Source: Apium graveolens (lineage: Eukaryota > Streptophyta > Magnoliopsida > Apiales > Apiaceae). Taken from it: a stretch of DNA of 64,000 nucleotides. This document shows, in pieces, positions 34,497-46,621 of this stretch; position 1 is the first letter of the stretch; every line of letters begins with the position of its first letter. Where the stretch lies: the NCBI RefSeq assembly GCF_009905375.1, contig NC_133649.1, forward strand, positions 230,124,102-230,188,101, given 5' to 3'. Made by a program: the position numbers and the translations under genes. The notes under the pieces are model-generated. The model was not told where the DNA came from, made no database searches, and was given only the letters and a program-made list of their open reading frames with translations.

Positions 34497-35541
34497 ACAA
34501 TCATCCTCCTCGCCAAATGCATGTACTGCGTCAAACTCATGACAGCTCTCATATCAGCTCCTTCCTCCTCCTCATGTGCCTGCTGTGATGGCCCTGCCTC
34601 ATCTCCTAGCTGAGATCTCCCTGCAGTCCTGCTCGCCTGAGTGTCCCCAGAAGCTGGCTTCCCACCAGGTAGGTGGTCAAAAGTATAACCAAGCCCCTTC
34701 AGATCGAGCTTGCCTCCATACCATTCTTGCATCGTAGCCAAAGTAGTGCTGTGAATATGAGCACTCAGGATCTACAACTGTTCGTGTGCGGGGCAATGAA
34801 CACTAACTGCCACGCACAGCTTCGTCACCACGGACGCATACGGAATTGACCCCGTAGTACTCCCCCTCAAGAACTTTAGAATCCCTTGATAAATCACTAT
34901 CCCCAAATCTAAATAATTACCCTGAAGAATGCCCCATAACAGCCTTGCATGATCCACAGTAATCTCATGCACATGCGAAGATGGCATAATGTTAGCACAT
35001 ATAAAAGCATTCCATGCACGGGCAAACCTGTTCATTCTGGAAGCCCGAAATGTAGAATAATCAGTAGTTCCCCTCTTGAACTTCCAGTGAGTCTCAGGCA
35101 TACACAAAGTCGCCACGATCAGATCCAAGTTGAAGTCCTTGGGAGTCTTATCGTTCCAAGTGTCCTGACCCACCTTCCTCGCGGGCTGCTAAATCACCGT
35201 CCTGATAGCCTCTGCAGTATACTCTACAGTCCTCCCTCAAACCACCGTGAAGCCATTATTCACCGCCTTAGCGTTAGCATAGAACTCCCGCACAACACTC
35301 ATGGGCACAACAGCGGGAGCCTCACAAAAAGGAACCCAACCAATCTCAAGAATTATCCCTAACAGATGACCATCCTTCCCTGATGGTAGAAAACCTCATT
35401 CCTTGATGATTGGCTTCGAAAGAAGCCTAGAATACTCTGCTTCAGCCTCGGGAGTAGAGAACCTTGGCCTTACACCACCCACACTTGATGAATCGGTGGT
35501 GTTGTTGTCGACTTGTGTTCTTTGTCTCTTGGGTGCCATTG
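34497..35541 (-). pseudogene. 5' part of the env-like post-pol ORF of element I
   Basis: ATG at 35541 gives MAPKRQRTQV...SVGGVRPRF, the same start as the 406-codon ORF of element O at 58213. Readable blocks include DFNLDLIVATLCMPETHWKF, ARAWNAFICANIMPSSHVHE and LLWGILQGNYLDLGIVIYQG, which I assign to the plant-transposon-protein type domain found after pol in Athila elements. Stops occur near the start (after KPIIKE) and elsewhere. G2 interrupts the ORF at 34497 and the tail is at 3721-3900. Function is unknown; I see no convincing membrane segment. Confidence 0.8.
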
Positions 35542-36110
35542 GAAGTGAGTAGAGAGAATAAGATTTGTGTTTGAGAATTTATGAATTGGTGACGAAGTTT
35601 GTGTATGAGGTGTATGTATATATAGGTAGTGAAAAGAGAATTATATATTGAATAGAGGTGGGATTTGATTATGGGAATAATGGGAGTAATGGGTTTGATT
35701 TGGAGAGGGAATTATGGGATGTGGGGGAGTAAAATTCGGTTGGGAATTGATTTTGGAAAAAAATTTCCGTTTTCCCCCCTTACCTGCCTTTTATTTTTTT
35801 CCTGAGTCGGGACACGGCGCGGCCGCGCGCTGAGACAGCATGGGCGTGCGCTACTTTTGCCAAATCAGCGCGGCCGCGCGCTGTAATAGCGCGGGCGAGC
35901 CATGTTTCTGTGAAATCAGCGCGGCCGCGCGCTAGGAGAGTGCGGGCGTGCCAAGCTTCTGAAGTGAGCCCTGATTTTTTTTCTTTTTCTGATTTTTTTT
36001 GTGATTTTCTCTTTTCTTCTTGCTTCCTCTACTTACTAATGTACAACAAACTTGGGTTGCCTCTAAAGAAGGGCTTCTTTTACGTCGCTAGCTCGACGTA
36101 GAACCTTGAG
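35542..36110 (-). other. pol-env spacer of element I with GC-rich tandem repeat
   Basis: About 570 bp without ORF between the integrase end and the env-like ATG. It holds an AT-rich leader with TATATATA near 35618, three 51-bp GC-rich units (35813-35965), and a pyrimidine-rich run near 35970-36020. Element O has a homologous but differently spelled spacer at 57651-58212. Confidence 0.75.
35813..35965. repeat. three 51-bp GC-rich tandem units in the pol-env spacer of I
   Basis: GCGCGGCCGCGCGCT starts at 35817, 35868 and 35919, exactly 51 bp apart. Each unit is followed by an AGCGCGGGCG-like part and TTCTG. GCGCGGCCGCGC is a perfect palindrome. Confidence 0.9.
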
Positions 36111-36111
36111 C

Positions 36112-37462
36112 TCAAACGGACAATAGAACGACACTAACCTCCTCACGATTTATCTTGTCACCATAGTAATGCTTCAACATCTGACCATTTACCTTTAATG
36201 CCTGGCCCGGATCATTCTCGAAAATTTCCACCGCTCCATGTGGAAACACAATTTTGATTAAGAAGGGCCCTGACCACCTTGACTTTAACTTCCCAGGAAA
36301 AAGACAGAGAGGAGAGTTGAACATTAGAACTTGTCACCCCGGCACAAATGATTTAAGCACTAGACCTCGATCGTGCCACCTCTTCACTTTTTCCTTATAC
36401 ATTTTGTTGTTCTCATAAGCTTGAAGTCAAAACTCGTCGAGTTCATTCAACTGAAGCATCCTCTTCTTTCTAGCCGCATCCAAGTCAAGATTCAATTTCT
36501 TCAAATCCCAATATGCCTTACGCTCGAGCTCCACGGGCAAATGACACCACTTACCGTAAACCAATTGAAACGGCGACATTCCCAATGGAGTCTTATATGC
36601 TGTTCTATACGCCCAAACAACTTCATCAAGCTCCAAAGACCAATCTTTCCTCGACGGGCACACAACTTTCTCTAAAATATGCTTGATATCTCTGTTAGAC
36701 ACTTTAGCTTGACCATTTGTCTGAGGATGATAAGTCGTGGCAATGCGATGATTCACATTATACCCGTGAACTTTCGATTGCAAAAATACGACCCATCATC
36801 ACTGATTATGACTCTTGGAGTTCCAAACCTTGTGATTATCTGCTTGTGAAGAAAATTAAGCACTACTTTCGCATCGTTTGTTGGCAATGCCTTAACTTCC
36901 ACCCATTTCGACACATAATCAACCGCCAACAAGATATAATGATTGTTACAAGATGAGACAAATGGCCCCATGAAGTCAATTCCCCAAACATCAAAGACTT
37001 CAACCTCGAGAAGCACATTAAGAGGAATCTCATCCCTTTTTGACATATTACCCACACATTGACATCGATCATATTTCAAGACGAACTGGTGAGTATCTTT
37101 AAATAATGTCGGACAAAAGAATCCTGCTTGAAAAACACGAGCTGCTGTCTTTTCTTCACCATAATGTCCTCCATAAGCCGTTGAGTGGCAATCTCACAAG
37201 ATCCCCCCGTTTCGCTGTAAGGAATACATCTCATGATGATTTTGTCAGCTCCTTGTCGAAAAAGAAACAGCTCATCCCACATATACCACTTCACTTCATG
37301 TATAAACTTCTTCGATTGAGCATAAGATAAATCGGGAGGCATGATATTACTCACCAGGTAGTTCACAATGTCTGTAAACCACGGTTCTTCTTCTTGCACT
37401 CCAAACAGCTGCTCGTCGAGAAAAGACTCATTTATCAATGTCTTATCCAATGAAGTAACATT
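36112..37462 (-). pseudogene. integrase of element I (Athila-like), split into frames
   Basis: Read on the minus strand from 37462: MTLINES-type linker (as KTLINESFLDEQLFG), a zinc-binding region with CDRCQCVGNMSKRDE, then the core with WGIDFMGPFVSSCNNHYILL and [13 protein letters not shown]. After a frame change come [40 protein letters not shown] and the C-terminal KSRWSGPFLIKIVFPHG. The third catalytic position reads K (NGQAKVS), whereas relatives have E (NGQAEVS); a G-to-A change explains it. A stop after QLNELDEF and at least one frameshift break it further. The 5' end is cut by G3 at 37463. Confidence 0.85.
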
Positions 37463-37467
37463 GGGAT
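37463..37467. repeat. target site duplication GGGAT of G3, left copy
   Basis: GGGAT precedes TGTAACACCC at 37468 and is repeated at 50686-50690 after the terminal TTACA. The element I codons ...LENP and NVTSL join across it. Confidence 0.94.
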
Positions 37468-40400
37468 TGTAACACCCCCAAATCCGGGGTCGGGGATCCG
37501 GGTTGTCACGAGTTCCATTTCCCTTAATAACACCCAATCTTAATAAACAATCAACTACTCTGTACTGTGACCCCACAATATACACACACACACCACAAGT
37601 TATAGTCTCAGAGATGAATACCAAAAATAACATAAGTCATATTATTCCACAATTATAAGTCATTACACCTCAAAAGGGTTTCTGAATAAATTTACATTTC
37701 TTTGCCATTATTACAATTCATATTATACATAAGTCTGGTTTATCAATAGTTGAAAACCTAGCCTATTGGTAGCTCCTACCTCAGCTACGGCGGCATCAAC
37801 GCTTCCAGAAAACTGCGGAACATTTTCTAACCGCTTGCGAATTGGAAGCTTGGTCCTGTTCATCTTTTCTATCTATTGATGTGTGATGAAAGAAGAAAGC
37901 AAGGGTGAGCAGCAAGCCCCCCAAAATAATATGTATAATGATTTACAATATGCGAGCCTTCTCATAGTACTCATAAAAGTCTTGGTCAAAAGAAATGAAC
38001 CAAGTTTGATATCTTAATGCGATGAAGTCGCAAAATATTCAGTATATATACATATATACTTTTCAAAATCTTGGAAGTCCTCTTCCATGTATAATATACA
38101 CAAAGTTCCAGTTTATAACTGTATAAAAATATCATTGCAAGGTGATCTCATATATCTAACCTTGTCTCAACGTTTTTCTGAAAGTCTTTGATATGCATAA
38201 GATAATCATTTACTAGATATAAGTTTAAAAGATGAAGTTACAAGATACTCCAATATACTTATATCTTTTCCGAATACTACTTGAACTACCACCGTTCAAG
38301 TTATAATTAGTTTCAAAAGTTCATCACACTGATGAGACTACAAGATAAGACTTGAATAGATTCAATCTTTGAAATCTTTGAGCGAGTATTTAAATCCCCT
38401 TTAAAAAGGAAGATCATAAATATAAAAATGAGTTTTGGGATCCGCTCTAACTTTTAAAAATCATTTTGAAGACTCGAAAACACTTTAAGGAGTGGTTGGA
38501 GCAATGCTGATTTAATAAAATAAATCAGTCCCAATGTATTTAGAAAATATCTGAATATTATTATTTAAATAATATTCCCATAAAGAATAATTGAGGTAAA
38601 AGTTGGAAAACTTATACTTGAAATGAATAGTAAATAATCAAAGATATACTTATACGAAAGTAATATCTTTATTTGAATAATCAAAAGTAAGTTTGATTAT
38701 CGAACATTATTCTTTAATAAAATAAAGAATATTAAATAATACGCGGAGTCATAATACCTCGAATGAATAGTATAAATAATATTCATTAAATAAATAAAGG
38801 AGTCATACAACCTCAAATGAATATCCAAATAATAATCATTAAATAATATAAACTGAGTCTTAAGCCCTCGAATGAATATTCGAAATAATATTCAATTAAT
38901 ACAATCAAAGGAGTCATAAGTCCTCGGATGAATATTCGAAATAATATTCAATAAACAAAATAAAGTTAAAGTTATCGAATAAACCTTATTCGATTAATAG
39001 TTTTGAAAACTATAACCATATATATATAAAATATATATAATATTCTCGGGAACATCGACTCCCGGTTTAGAAATATGTTCACCTTTTTATCCCCTATACT
39101 AAGGGTAAACTCAAATACCGCTTATCTCTAGCATAGGTAATATGCAACTATAAGCATTTGAACCAACAGATATATAAATCAAGAATATGAAACATGCATG
39201 CATATATACCATATCACTTGCTACAATATATCGCAAGAATTTGCTAATAACAAATATGCATTTATCACAAGATCATGCATATACAGATATACATCACAAC
39301 AACAGTATAACGGGTAGAAAACTTGTCTGAGTGCTCCCGGATAGACTTAAGCTTAGAGTGGGTCCGATAACCTATGAACAACAACATAAGTCGGAATTAA
39401 ACCCCGGTCGCTTAAGAAACTAGACTTTAACCATTTAGAGTCCTAACGTTCGCTTTCGCGTTTAACGATTCACTTAAGTCGCTCGAGTACTCTCGGCTCC
39501 ACCATTTTTAATAAATTAACCATTAAGGGTTTTAAGGAGATTTTTTCACGAGTACCTTACCAACTGCCTAATCCACTTAACATAATTGTTTCATACCCCA
39601 ATTAGTCCTTTAAGGTCCTTAACCAAGGTTTCAAAGTAAGGCGAGGGGTAATGGTTCGGTCGCGAAACGCCGTTACTTAAAACGGTCGTTTCTCCTAAAC
39701 CGTACATCGGAATCAAACGAACTACATATTAAAACGAAGCTCGTAACATGAACTGTCTAATCATGGCAATGGTCAAAACCTAACATGGAGTTCTCGGGTC
39801 CTGATGTTAAGAGCAAAAACAGTCTAAAGTAAATCGGACATTACGACGGCTATGTTTACGCGATTTCCTAAATTTTTACCATTCCAAATCATATCAATCC
39901 AACTACCAATCAACAACAACTCAAGATACAAATCAATGCTACTGATTTCAGTCATAATAAGCTCAAGAATCTCAATCCAATCATATATTATAACATCTCC
40001 AAATTCAACTAAACTACTTAACAATTAAGCTCGAATCATGCTTATCATTCAAATTACTACTCATCCATCCAAACCATCTCCAAACTTCAACATTCAAACT
40101 TATTACTAAAGGGTGTGAAGATTTATACCTTTCTTGGAGGGTGGAAAGTTACTAGGAAGCCTTATGGAGCCTCCTACAAGCTTGATCTTTCCAAAGAAAT
40201 CAAGAACACAAAGTTAGGCTTTAAAGTTTCTAAAAGTCCGATTGAAAGAACTGTAAAAATGAGGGTCTTACCTTGCTTATTTGGACGAGACTTGTGAACA
40301 AGAGTTGTAGGCCATCTCAATACCTTTGCAACGAGCTATAGAACACAACATTTGAGTGAGTATTGAAGGCGATATGGCAGTTTGAAGTTGCTGTGTTTAT

Positions 40401-41064
40401 TTTGGCCGAGAGCTTGATGAAGAAAAGGGAAGAGCTTTTGTGTTTTTTGAGATTTGTTTTGATTTGCCTTGGTTGGTTGACTTTGTTTTGTTTTAATCAT
40501 TTTTAACCATGAAAAATTGTGTGGTTATAAATCAACCACACTTCTTTCCCTTATGTCATGCTTTGGTCATCATGTGATGTCACCCTCCACACTTGTCCTC
40601 TTCTTGTTGGTTTGATGACATCATCATCCTTAACCTCCTTGATTAACTCTTAATTGCTTGCCTAATGACCGCTGATCTGTTATACGGTTCGCTTAACTTT
40701 TGTTTTCGTTTATTGTTTGAGGGATCATACCCGGGATCTTATTACTTAGGTTTCTTTAACCTTTCTCAATACATTATGTTCCTTTCATGATCCTCTCTTT
40801 TAATCCTTGAATTTAAATCCTTTTTATTCTGTTACCTTATACTCAATTCTTTCTGTATCTGGTAGATTTTCGGGAAAATTCAAAGTGTTCGAATTTGGAT
40901 TCTGACGATCTTTACATACACTTATTTATCATATAGAGTACTAATAATATCTCAGAATATCCATAAAAGAACCCATACCTAGTGTGGCATGAAAAATTTT
41001 CTCATTCAGCAAAAACACTATTCATAAGGGTTTCAAAAATTTTCCAAAAATTGGGGTTATTACA
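37468..41064 (-). repeat. 3' LTR of G3 (3,597 bp, internally deleted)
   Basis: The plus strand runs TGTAACACCCCCAAATCC to GGGGTTATTACA. Compared with 46622-50685 it lacks the segment corresponding to about 47524-47997, with the join at about 38372. ORFs at 39824-40024 and 40115-40297 recur almost unchanged at 49445-49645 and 49736-49918 because they are LTR sequence; they are not genes. Confidence 0.92.
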
Positions 41065-41080
41065 GTCTCCCCTCCTTAAA
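41065..41080 (-). promoter_or_regulatory. polypurine tract of G3
   Basis: The minus strand reads AAGGAGGGGAGAC directly before the LTR, identical in core to that of G2. Confidence 0.88.
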
Positions 41081-41129
41081 AGGATTCCGTCCCGGAATCA
41101 GATAGAAAATGAATAGGGATACTTTCTTA

Positions 41130-41840
41130 ACATTGCACTTTCTAACTCTCGAGTAAATTTTCCCACATTGTGGTTCTTCCATCAAACTCTGACTAGTTTG
41201 ATAACCCTTCTCCTAAGCACTTGTTGCTTTTCGATCTATAACCCTTTCTGGTTGCTCCCTATAGGTTATGTCTGGTCGCATGCCTATGCGCTCATATGCC
41301 CCTATTTATCTGGCATCCGAATTACACTTCCTTAACATTGATACGTGAAACACGTTATGAACTTGCTACATGTTCGGGGGTAGGGCTAGCTCATATGCTA
41401 ACTTCCCAAACGTCTTGATATATCCAAGGGTCTAACAAATTGTAGACTTAGATTTCCTTTCTTTCCGAACCTCATCAATCCTTTCCAAGGGATACCTATA
41501 ACATTACTAGGTCCCCTATTTCATACTCTTTGTCCTTTCGTGTCAAATCAACATACTTATCATATCCATCTTGGGCTACTACCAGCCGTCCTCTGATTAG
41601 ATCTATCATATCCTTGGTCCTTTGGACCACTGCTGGTCCGAGCATCTTGCGCTCTACAACTTCATCCTAACATAAGGGAGATCGACATTGTCTTCCCTCA
41701 AGGATCTCATAAGGCGATATCTCAATACTGACATATGATCTATTGTCGTAAGAAAACTCGATCCGTGTTAAGTGATCATTCCAAATTCTTTCAAGTCTAT
41801 TACACAGACTCTTATTATAGCTTTTAGCATTAGAGATTTT
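41130..41840 (-). pseudogene. integrase C-terminus and chromodomain remnant of G3
   Basis: This is homologous to 29757-30440 of G2. On the minus strand it keeps the same arrangement (VVQRTKDMIDLIRGRLVVAQ, then a shifted FGKKGNLSL region, then CVSRINVK-type sequence and a SxLTYxEQPERVIDRK-like end). The TAG in CRSPLC-stop is shared with G2 (TTATGTTAGGATGAAG in both). Multiple further stops. Confidence 0.7.
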
Positions 41841-43260
41841 GCTTCTTAATCCCCATTCTTTTCCAGTTCGTAATCGCTACTACCTTCCGTTCCTAATATT
41901 ATACTGGTTATACTTTTGCTCGTTAGCGTTCTATAACCTTGTAATAACCACGTCAACTTTAGTATCACGAATGTGTTTCCATTCCGAATACTACCACAAC
42001 TTTATTACTCCTTTTTCAGCTGTTTCTATTTCCCAAAGTTTGATCAATCATATAGAAGTAAAGGAATTTGTTGAGAGATCACTATGATCATGAACACTTG
42101 TTTCATTGCATAGTTAGTACAGAAGGTGGTCGGCCTTTAGTACTTGACAAGCAATTAAACAACAGGTGGTATCCTACTAGGCTTCTATCACACAGATAGA
42201 TAGTCATTCGGCAATACCTCCCCTTCTGGAAGGGTTGTTCTTCTCAGCTTACAAGAAATGAAAAGAAGAGAAAAAGACGAACTGAAGATAATTGTATATA
42301 TAAAATATACTGCCACAAAATATTTGGCTTGGAATCTACCTCTGAACTATAGAGGTTTGTCATAGGAGAACAAAACATATATGTATTTATATCAACATCA
42401 AGTATTATAGCATCATATTTCACATGCCTAAATATTTTTGCTATTCCGTCCATCATTCTATGGACCCGTGCTCTTCCTCGAGCACAATCACCTTTGAAAC
42501 TCCCTCGATATCGAAAATCGAATCTGGGATCTCATTCTAGACATCATCGTTACTAGAATTCTATGCTTGCACCGCAACCTTCCTCATATAGTAATACGAC
42601 TCTCTTTTCATAAGAAGGAATAAATATTCAATAGGTAGATACTCTACTTAATTAGTCTATCAATGATAACTTATACATTACCACGACCCGATTAGTGGTA
42701 CTCAATCTCAACATCCATTCCAATACAATTCTCACGGTTGTAATCAGCTCATTACTCGTAGAATCATTGCTGCATTACTATGGTCCACCACTAACCTACT
42801 ATCGTCATTCACTTTCCATGAAATCTTAATATCTAACCATACGGAGTCCATACATGTCGTATCAAATCCTTCTAAGGAGGTAACATATTCACCATTCATG
42901 ATTCATGAAGAACACTCCTGATCCTGCCATACATACATGACATGAAGCAGATAAAATTGCAGAAGAGTTTCAATCAAAGCAATGATAGCAGGTTAATACC
43001 ATTCTTAATCATATGCCTTCGATAGAAGACTTAACTCAAAGGTTCGTTTAGTCCTTTTGAAACATGGTCCAGGCTCATTCTCAAGATAGTACCTTCTAAG
43101 ATAGATAGCCCGCTCATGGCGATTACACGAATTAAACCTTTACCAACTACTATTACGGTTGGGTATTGCACAGTCATCAGAAGGAATGTCAATCTTCCAA
43201 ACCATAATACAACCTTCGCAGCTTTAACCATCATCACTGTATTCTTTTGGCACAAGCGCT
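41841..43260 (-). other. unassigned internal block of G3, shared with G2
   Basis: Counterpart of 28351-29756. No frame is open for more than about 75 codons and I recognise no integrase motif. Because it is shared by two independent insertions it belongs to the family. Confidence 0.55.
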
Positions 43261-43900
43261 TATAATTATCCTCTTACCTTTAAAGTGTCGGCCACCTCTT
43301 TGGCCTTTCCTGATAGTAAAATTTCCTTACAGTCAATGTCATTTTAACCACCTCCAAATAATTTTCTACCTCATTTCAATCACAGCTTATGTGAAGATGT
43401 TTTCCTTAAAATCTAATGAGTAAAAAAAAATATCACCATCTTTTTCCATAAGTTATTGCCTCAGTCTTTAGAGGTTAATCACTGTCACGACTGACTTTCA
43501 ATCATACTTAGAATATCTTTTATCTTAGGCTCTAATTGCCCTGAACAATTTCGACCTTTACTGGTTCGATCCATACTCTCTCGTGGTTTAACACGTGCCC
43601 CACTTGGCATCATTATAATTACGTCATATTCCCTTTATCAACATTTCTATTCTTGAGAATTTTGAATATTACTTTTCTCCTTGTAAAACCTCTAAGGTTA
43701 TCCTTGAATCATTCCTCCTGTATTCCCTAGATACAGGGCATATCAAGATACCATTTATTAATACCAGAATCATTGTCTATATACTTCTGAAAAATTTCTC
43801 CACTGATCCTTAAAGGTTGTTATTACCTTAATCCTTTCCAATTCATACTGTCAAAACTCATACTATCCCTATTAAAGATGAAATGCCAACCTTTATGCAT
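43261..43900 (-). pseudogene. RT palm to RNase H linker of G3, decayed
   Basis: Near 43755-43775 the minus strand reads LINGILICPVS, the degenerate RT active site also seen in G2 (N-G for D-D). At about 43290-43320 GKAKEVADTLKVRG is the native RNase H-integrase linker. Stops are frequent throughout. Confidence 0.65.
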
Positions 43901-44849
43901 TCCCCTAGGATTCGTTTTAAGTTACCGATGTTCTATCCTTAATTCCACCTTTAAAAAGGGTACATGCATCCATCCATGGATAAATCAAGTCATACATCCC
44001 TGATAGGGGTGTCTTATTCAATCATTCCCACCTCGATAGTATATGCCTAATTTTCACAATAACATCTGTATTCAAAATGAGGTCAATCAATATGGCCTCC
44101 AAAAGATAACAACGGTTATCCGCTTTTCTGGCCTAATTTGGTAACGATAACAAGGATGTTCTGGAAGATATTGGTCGTGTTCAACGTGAACCTCTTCTTA
44201 ATAATTCCTTATTTACTTTTGTTGTTTAATTCAACAGTCATCTCAATATTGGGATATCTCTCATTCCTGGTGTCTCCCTTCCTGGGTATCATGCCACCGG
44301 TCTTACATATACTTCACATTCTTTAAGGTCACTTCCTTCATCCAATTTTCCTAATTTCTTACTTCCTTGTCTCCTCAGTCTATCCGCGTCTCAATATTTA
44401 TCCTTCGAACTATCTCAAGGTTTCCTCAAATCCTCCCAACTTACAGGGGATAAAATATATGTATCTCTTATTCCTTCAATCATCAACTTTAACTCATGGT
44501 GAATCACCCTCATCCTGACAATTACATACTTTTCTATTTTTATTGCTACGAGTCTTTAGGGTTTCCTCATATCCAACTCCCTTATCATTCCTCAAACTCT
44601 ATTGCCTTTATATTCCTTTCCACTTCAGTTTCTTTTTATTTTCCTTTCTCTTATCATTATTTCATGAACCCACTAATCATTGACTTCAAGCATCACATCG
44701 TTCTGGGATTCTTGTCATCAGAACGAATTTTGACAACTTTTACAACTTAGCTTCATATTTCATCATACTCGTCCGCCTTTATTCTGACTCTAAAGCTTTT
44801 ACACTATCTCCATAATCTTGGGAATTACTTTCCCGAAAACAATTGACTG

Positions 44850-45360
44850 AACTTTAATCAGTTTATTCTAACCTCTGGCTCCGTGCCTTTCTTGGTCTTT
44901 CACCGGTGGTGGCCCTTCTCTTAGGAGGGTAAGTGACAAAAATAGTCTTTTGTGATTCGTCCATCACTTAGAATCTCAAATAATTCCTATATTTCCTTTA
45001 GCGAGGTTCTTGCCTCGACTGGTTCAGCTTGTTCCTTGGAACTCTAAGGGCTTAGCGACTTAAAGGCCCTGAAAGAATTTCTCACCGCCTTGTTTCCTCA
45101 AGGTGGTGGTTGGGGATAGTAGTCTAAGCTCTTTTTAGACAGGTCCATGAATTGCCGTATAGGAGTACCGTCTCAGGTCTCCTTTCCTTACTCGTCTTTC
45201 TGTTTCCTTAGTATGAAATGTTTCATCCTTCTCCCATACTTGGGGTTATCTTATACGTTAAAATCCTCATTTTCCACTTCATTATGTTATGGGTTCCTTC
45301 TATCTTGATGGCGTCCTCCCTGACTATCACATTCAGGGTTTGCCCTAAATCTTATTCCTC
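44850..45360 (-). pseudogene. gag core of G3, decayed
   Basis: The minus strand at about 45070-44890 gives the pattern VPRNKLNQ, then DESQKTIFVTYPPKRRATTG, homologous to 26680-26830 of G2. Near 45360-45330 GNKI.GKP matches the G2 string around PRGIRFGANPE. The rest up to 43900 is unreadable. Confidence 0.6.
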
Positions 45361-46190
45361 AAACTAGCTTTCATCTAAGATCTCATCTTTAAGCTCTTGA
45401 ACATTTGGAACCCAAATTCTGTAGGAATACCTCATTATTCCCTTATCATCTTTCTCGGTATTAATCTTTTATCTAATTGTTAGCTCTCTGCCTTCATTCA
45501 TCACTTTTTCTGGCACAATATGTTCTCTTCCGATAATTCGGACTGTATTGCAATCTCAAACATCTTTTCGGTACCGGCTTCGGTTACCTTCACTTCTATT
45601 TCCATTTTCTCAAAATCTCTTATAAACTCTCTCAAAGACATGATCATCATGAGTCTCTCCTTTTTACTAAGGGCATCAGCCACCATATGGGCTTTCCCCG
45701 AATGATACAGAATCTCCCAATCATAATTCTTGATTAGCTCTAACCACCTCCTCGGGCGTATGTTTAGGTCTTTCTACGTAAAAATGTACTAGAGCTCCTA
45801 TGGTTTGTGAATCTCGCACTTCTCTCCATACAAGTAGTGCCTCAAATCTTTAGGGCAAAACTATTGCCATGAGCCCAAGCTCATGGGTGGGGATATCGAA
45901 TTTTAAATTCCCTTAATTGTCTTGACGCGTACGCGATTACCTTGTTGTGCTGTATAAGAAGCACCCTAATTCCTTATGCGAAGCGTCAATACAAATCATA
46001 AAATCTCCTTTTTCCATCCGACAATGCCAACATAGGGGTCGTCACCAACCTTTGCTTTAGTTGTTAAAAGCTTTTCTCGTATTTCTCTGTCCATTCAAAC
46101 TTCTCAGTATTACGAGTAAGCCGCGTTAAAAGGGGCTACTATCTTTACAAACTTGAACGAACCTCCGGTAGTGACCGGCCAATCCTACCT
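45361..46190 (-). pseudogene. ectopic RT end, RNase H and integrase start inside the gag region of G3
   Basis: On the minus strand from 46190: LAGHYRRFVQVCK (the RT connection, LAGYYRRF in relatives), IDASHKELGC and THELGLMAIV (RNase H), then MVADALSKKERLMMIMSLRE with IRDFEKMEIEVKV (45686-45501, the RNase H-integrase linker). This order belongs after RT, yet it sits between the gag leader (46200-46400) and the gag core (about 45360). The native linker exists separately at about 43300. The ectopic copy is better preserved than the native one and replaces the part that corresponds to about 25450-26350 in G2. Confidence 0.78.
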
Positions 46191-46605
46191 CTGGTAGTTT
46201 CCCTAACCATGGTCATTAATTCCTCAATGGTCCTTTATTCATTCTTGTTAGGATCTTCCACGAGATCCTCCTCAGCAACAATCCCATCTAGGACAACATC
46301 CTCAACCATTACATCCTCAATATGAACATCATCCGGTCCTGCGTTAGAACGCTCTATCGGATCCACAATCCGATCTCCAATTAGTAATCATCGCGCTGTC
46401 ACTTCTCAACCTCAAGGTTCGGAGTCCCGCTACCATATACGATAACGAACTACGCTACTATCACGATATTTATAAGGGTTCCCATAAGGGTTTTAACTGT
46501 CAGTACTACGTTAGGTAGTCCGACTATGAACTTGGCAAGAGTTCTTATTATCTTAGTGAACTTATTATCTTAACGTCACATCATCTCTGAGGTTTATAAC
46601 GCTTA
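46191..46605 (-). pseudogene. leader and acidic N-terminal gag region of G3
   Basis: The minus strand carries the acidic stretch IVAEEDLVEDP-like sequence and EELMTMVRETTR, homologous to 25200-25440 of G2. It lies directly after the primer binding site and ends at the ectopic RT junction near 46190. Confidence 0.62.
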
Positions 46606-46617
46606 GCTCTGATACCA
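46606..46617 (-). promoter_or_regulatory. primer binding site of G3 (tRNA-Met type)
   Basis: The minus strand reads TGGTATCAGAGC four bases inside the LTR end at 46622. Confidence 0.9.
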
Positions 46618-46621
46618 CTTC

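Noticed and set aside
34370..34588. 72-codon plus-strand ORF at the G2/I junction
   Set aside because: It crosses the LTR end at 34496 into antisense env-like sequence, so it is a chance fusion.
39824..40297. Two ORFs of 66 and 60 codons that recur almost unchanged at 49445-49918
   Set aside because: They lie in the two LTRs of G3 and are identical because the LTRs are. There is no codon bias, domain or conservation in the LTRs of G2, so they are not genes.
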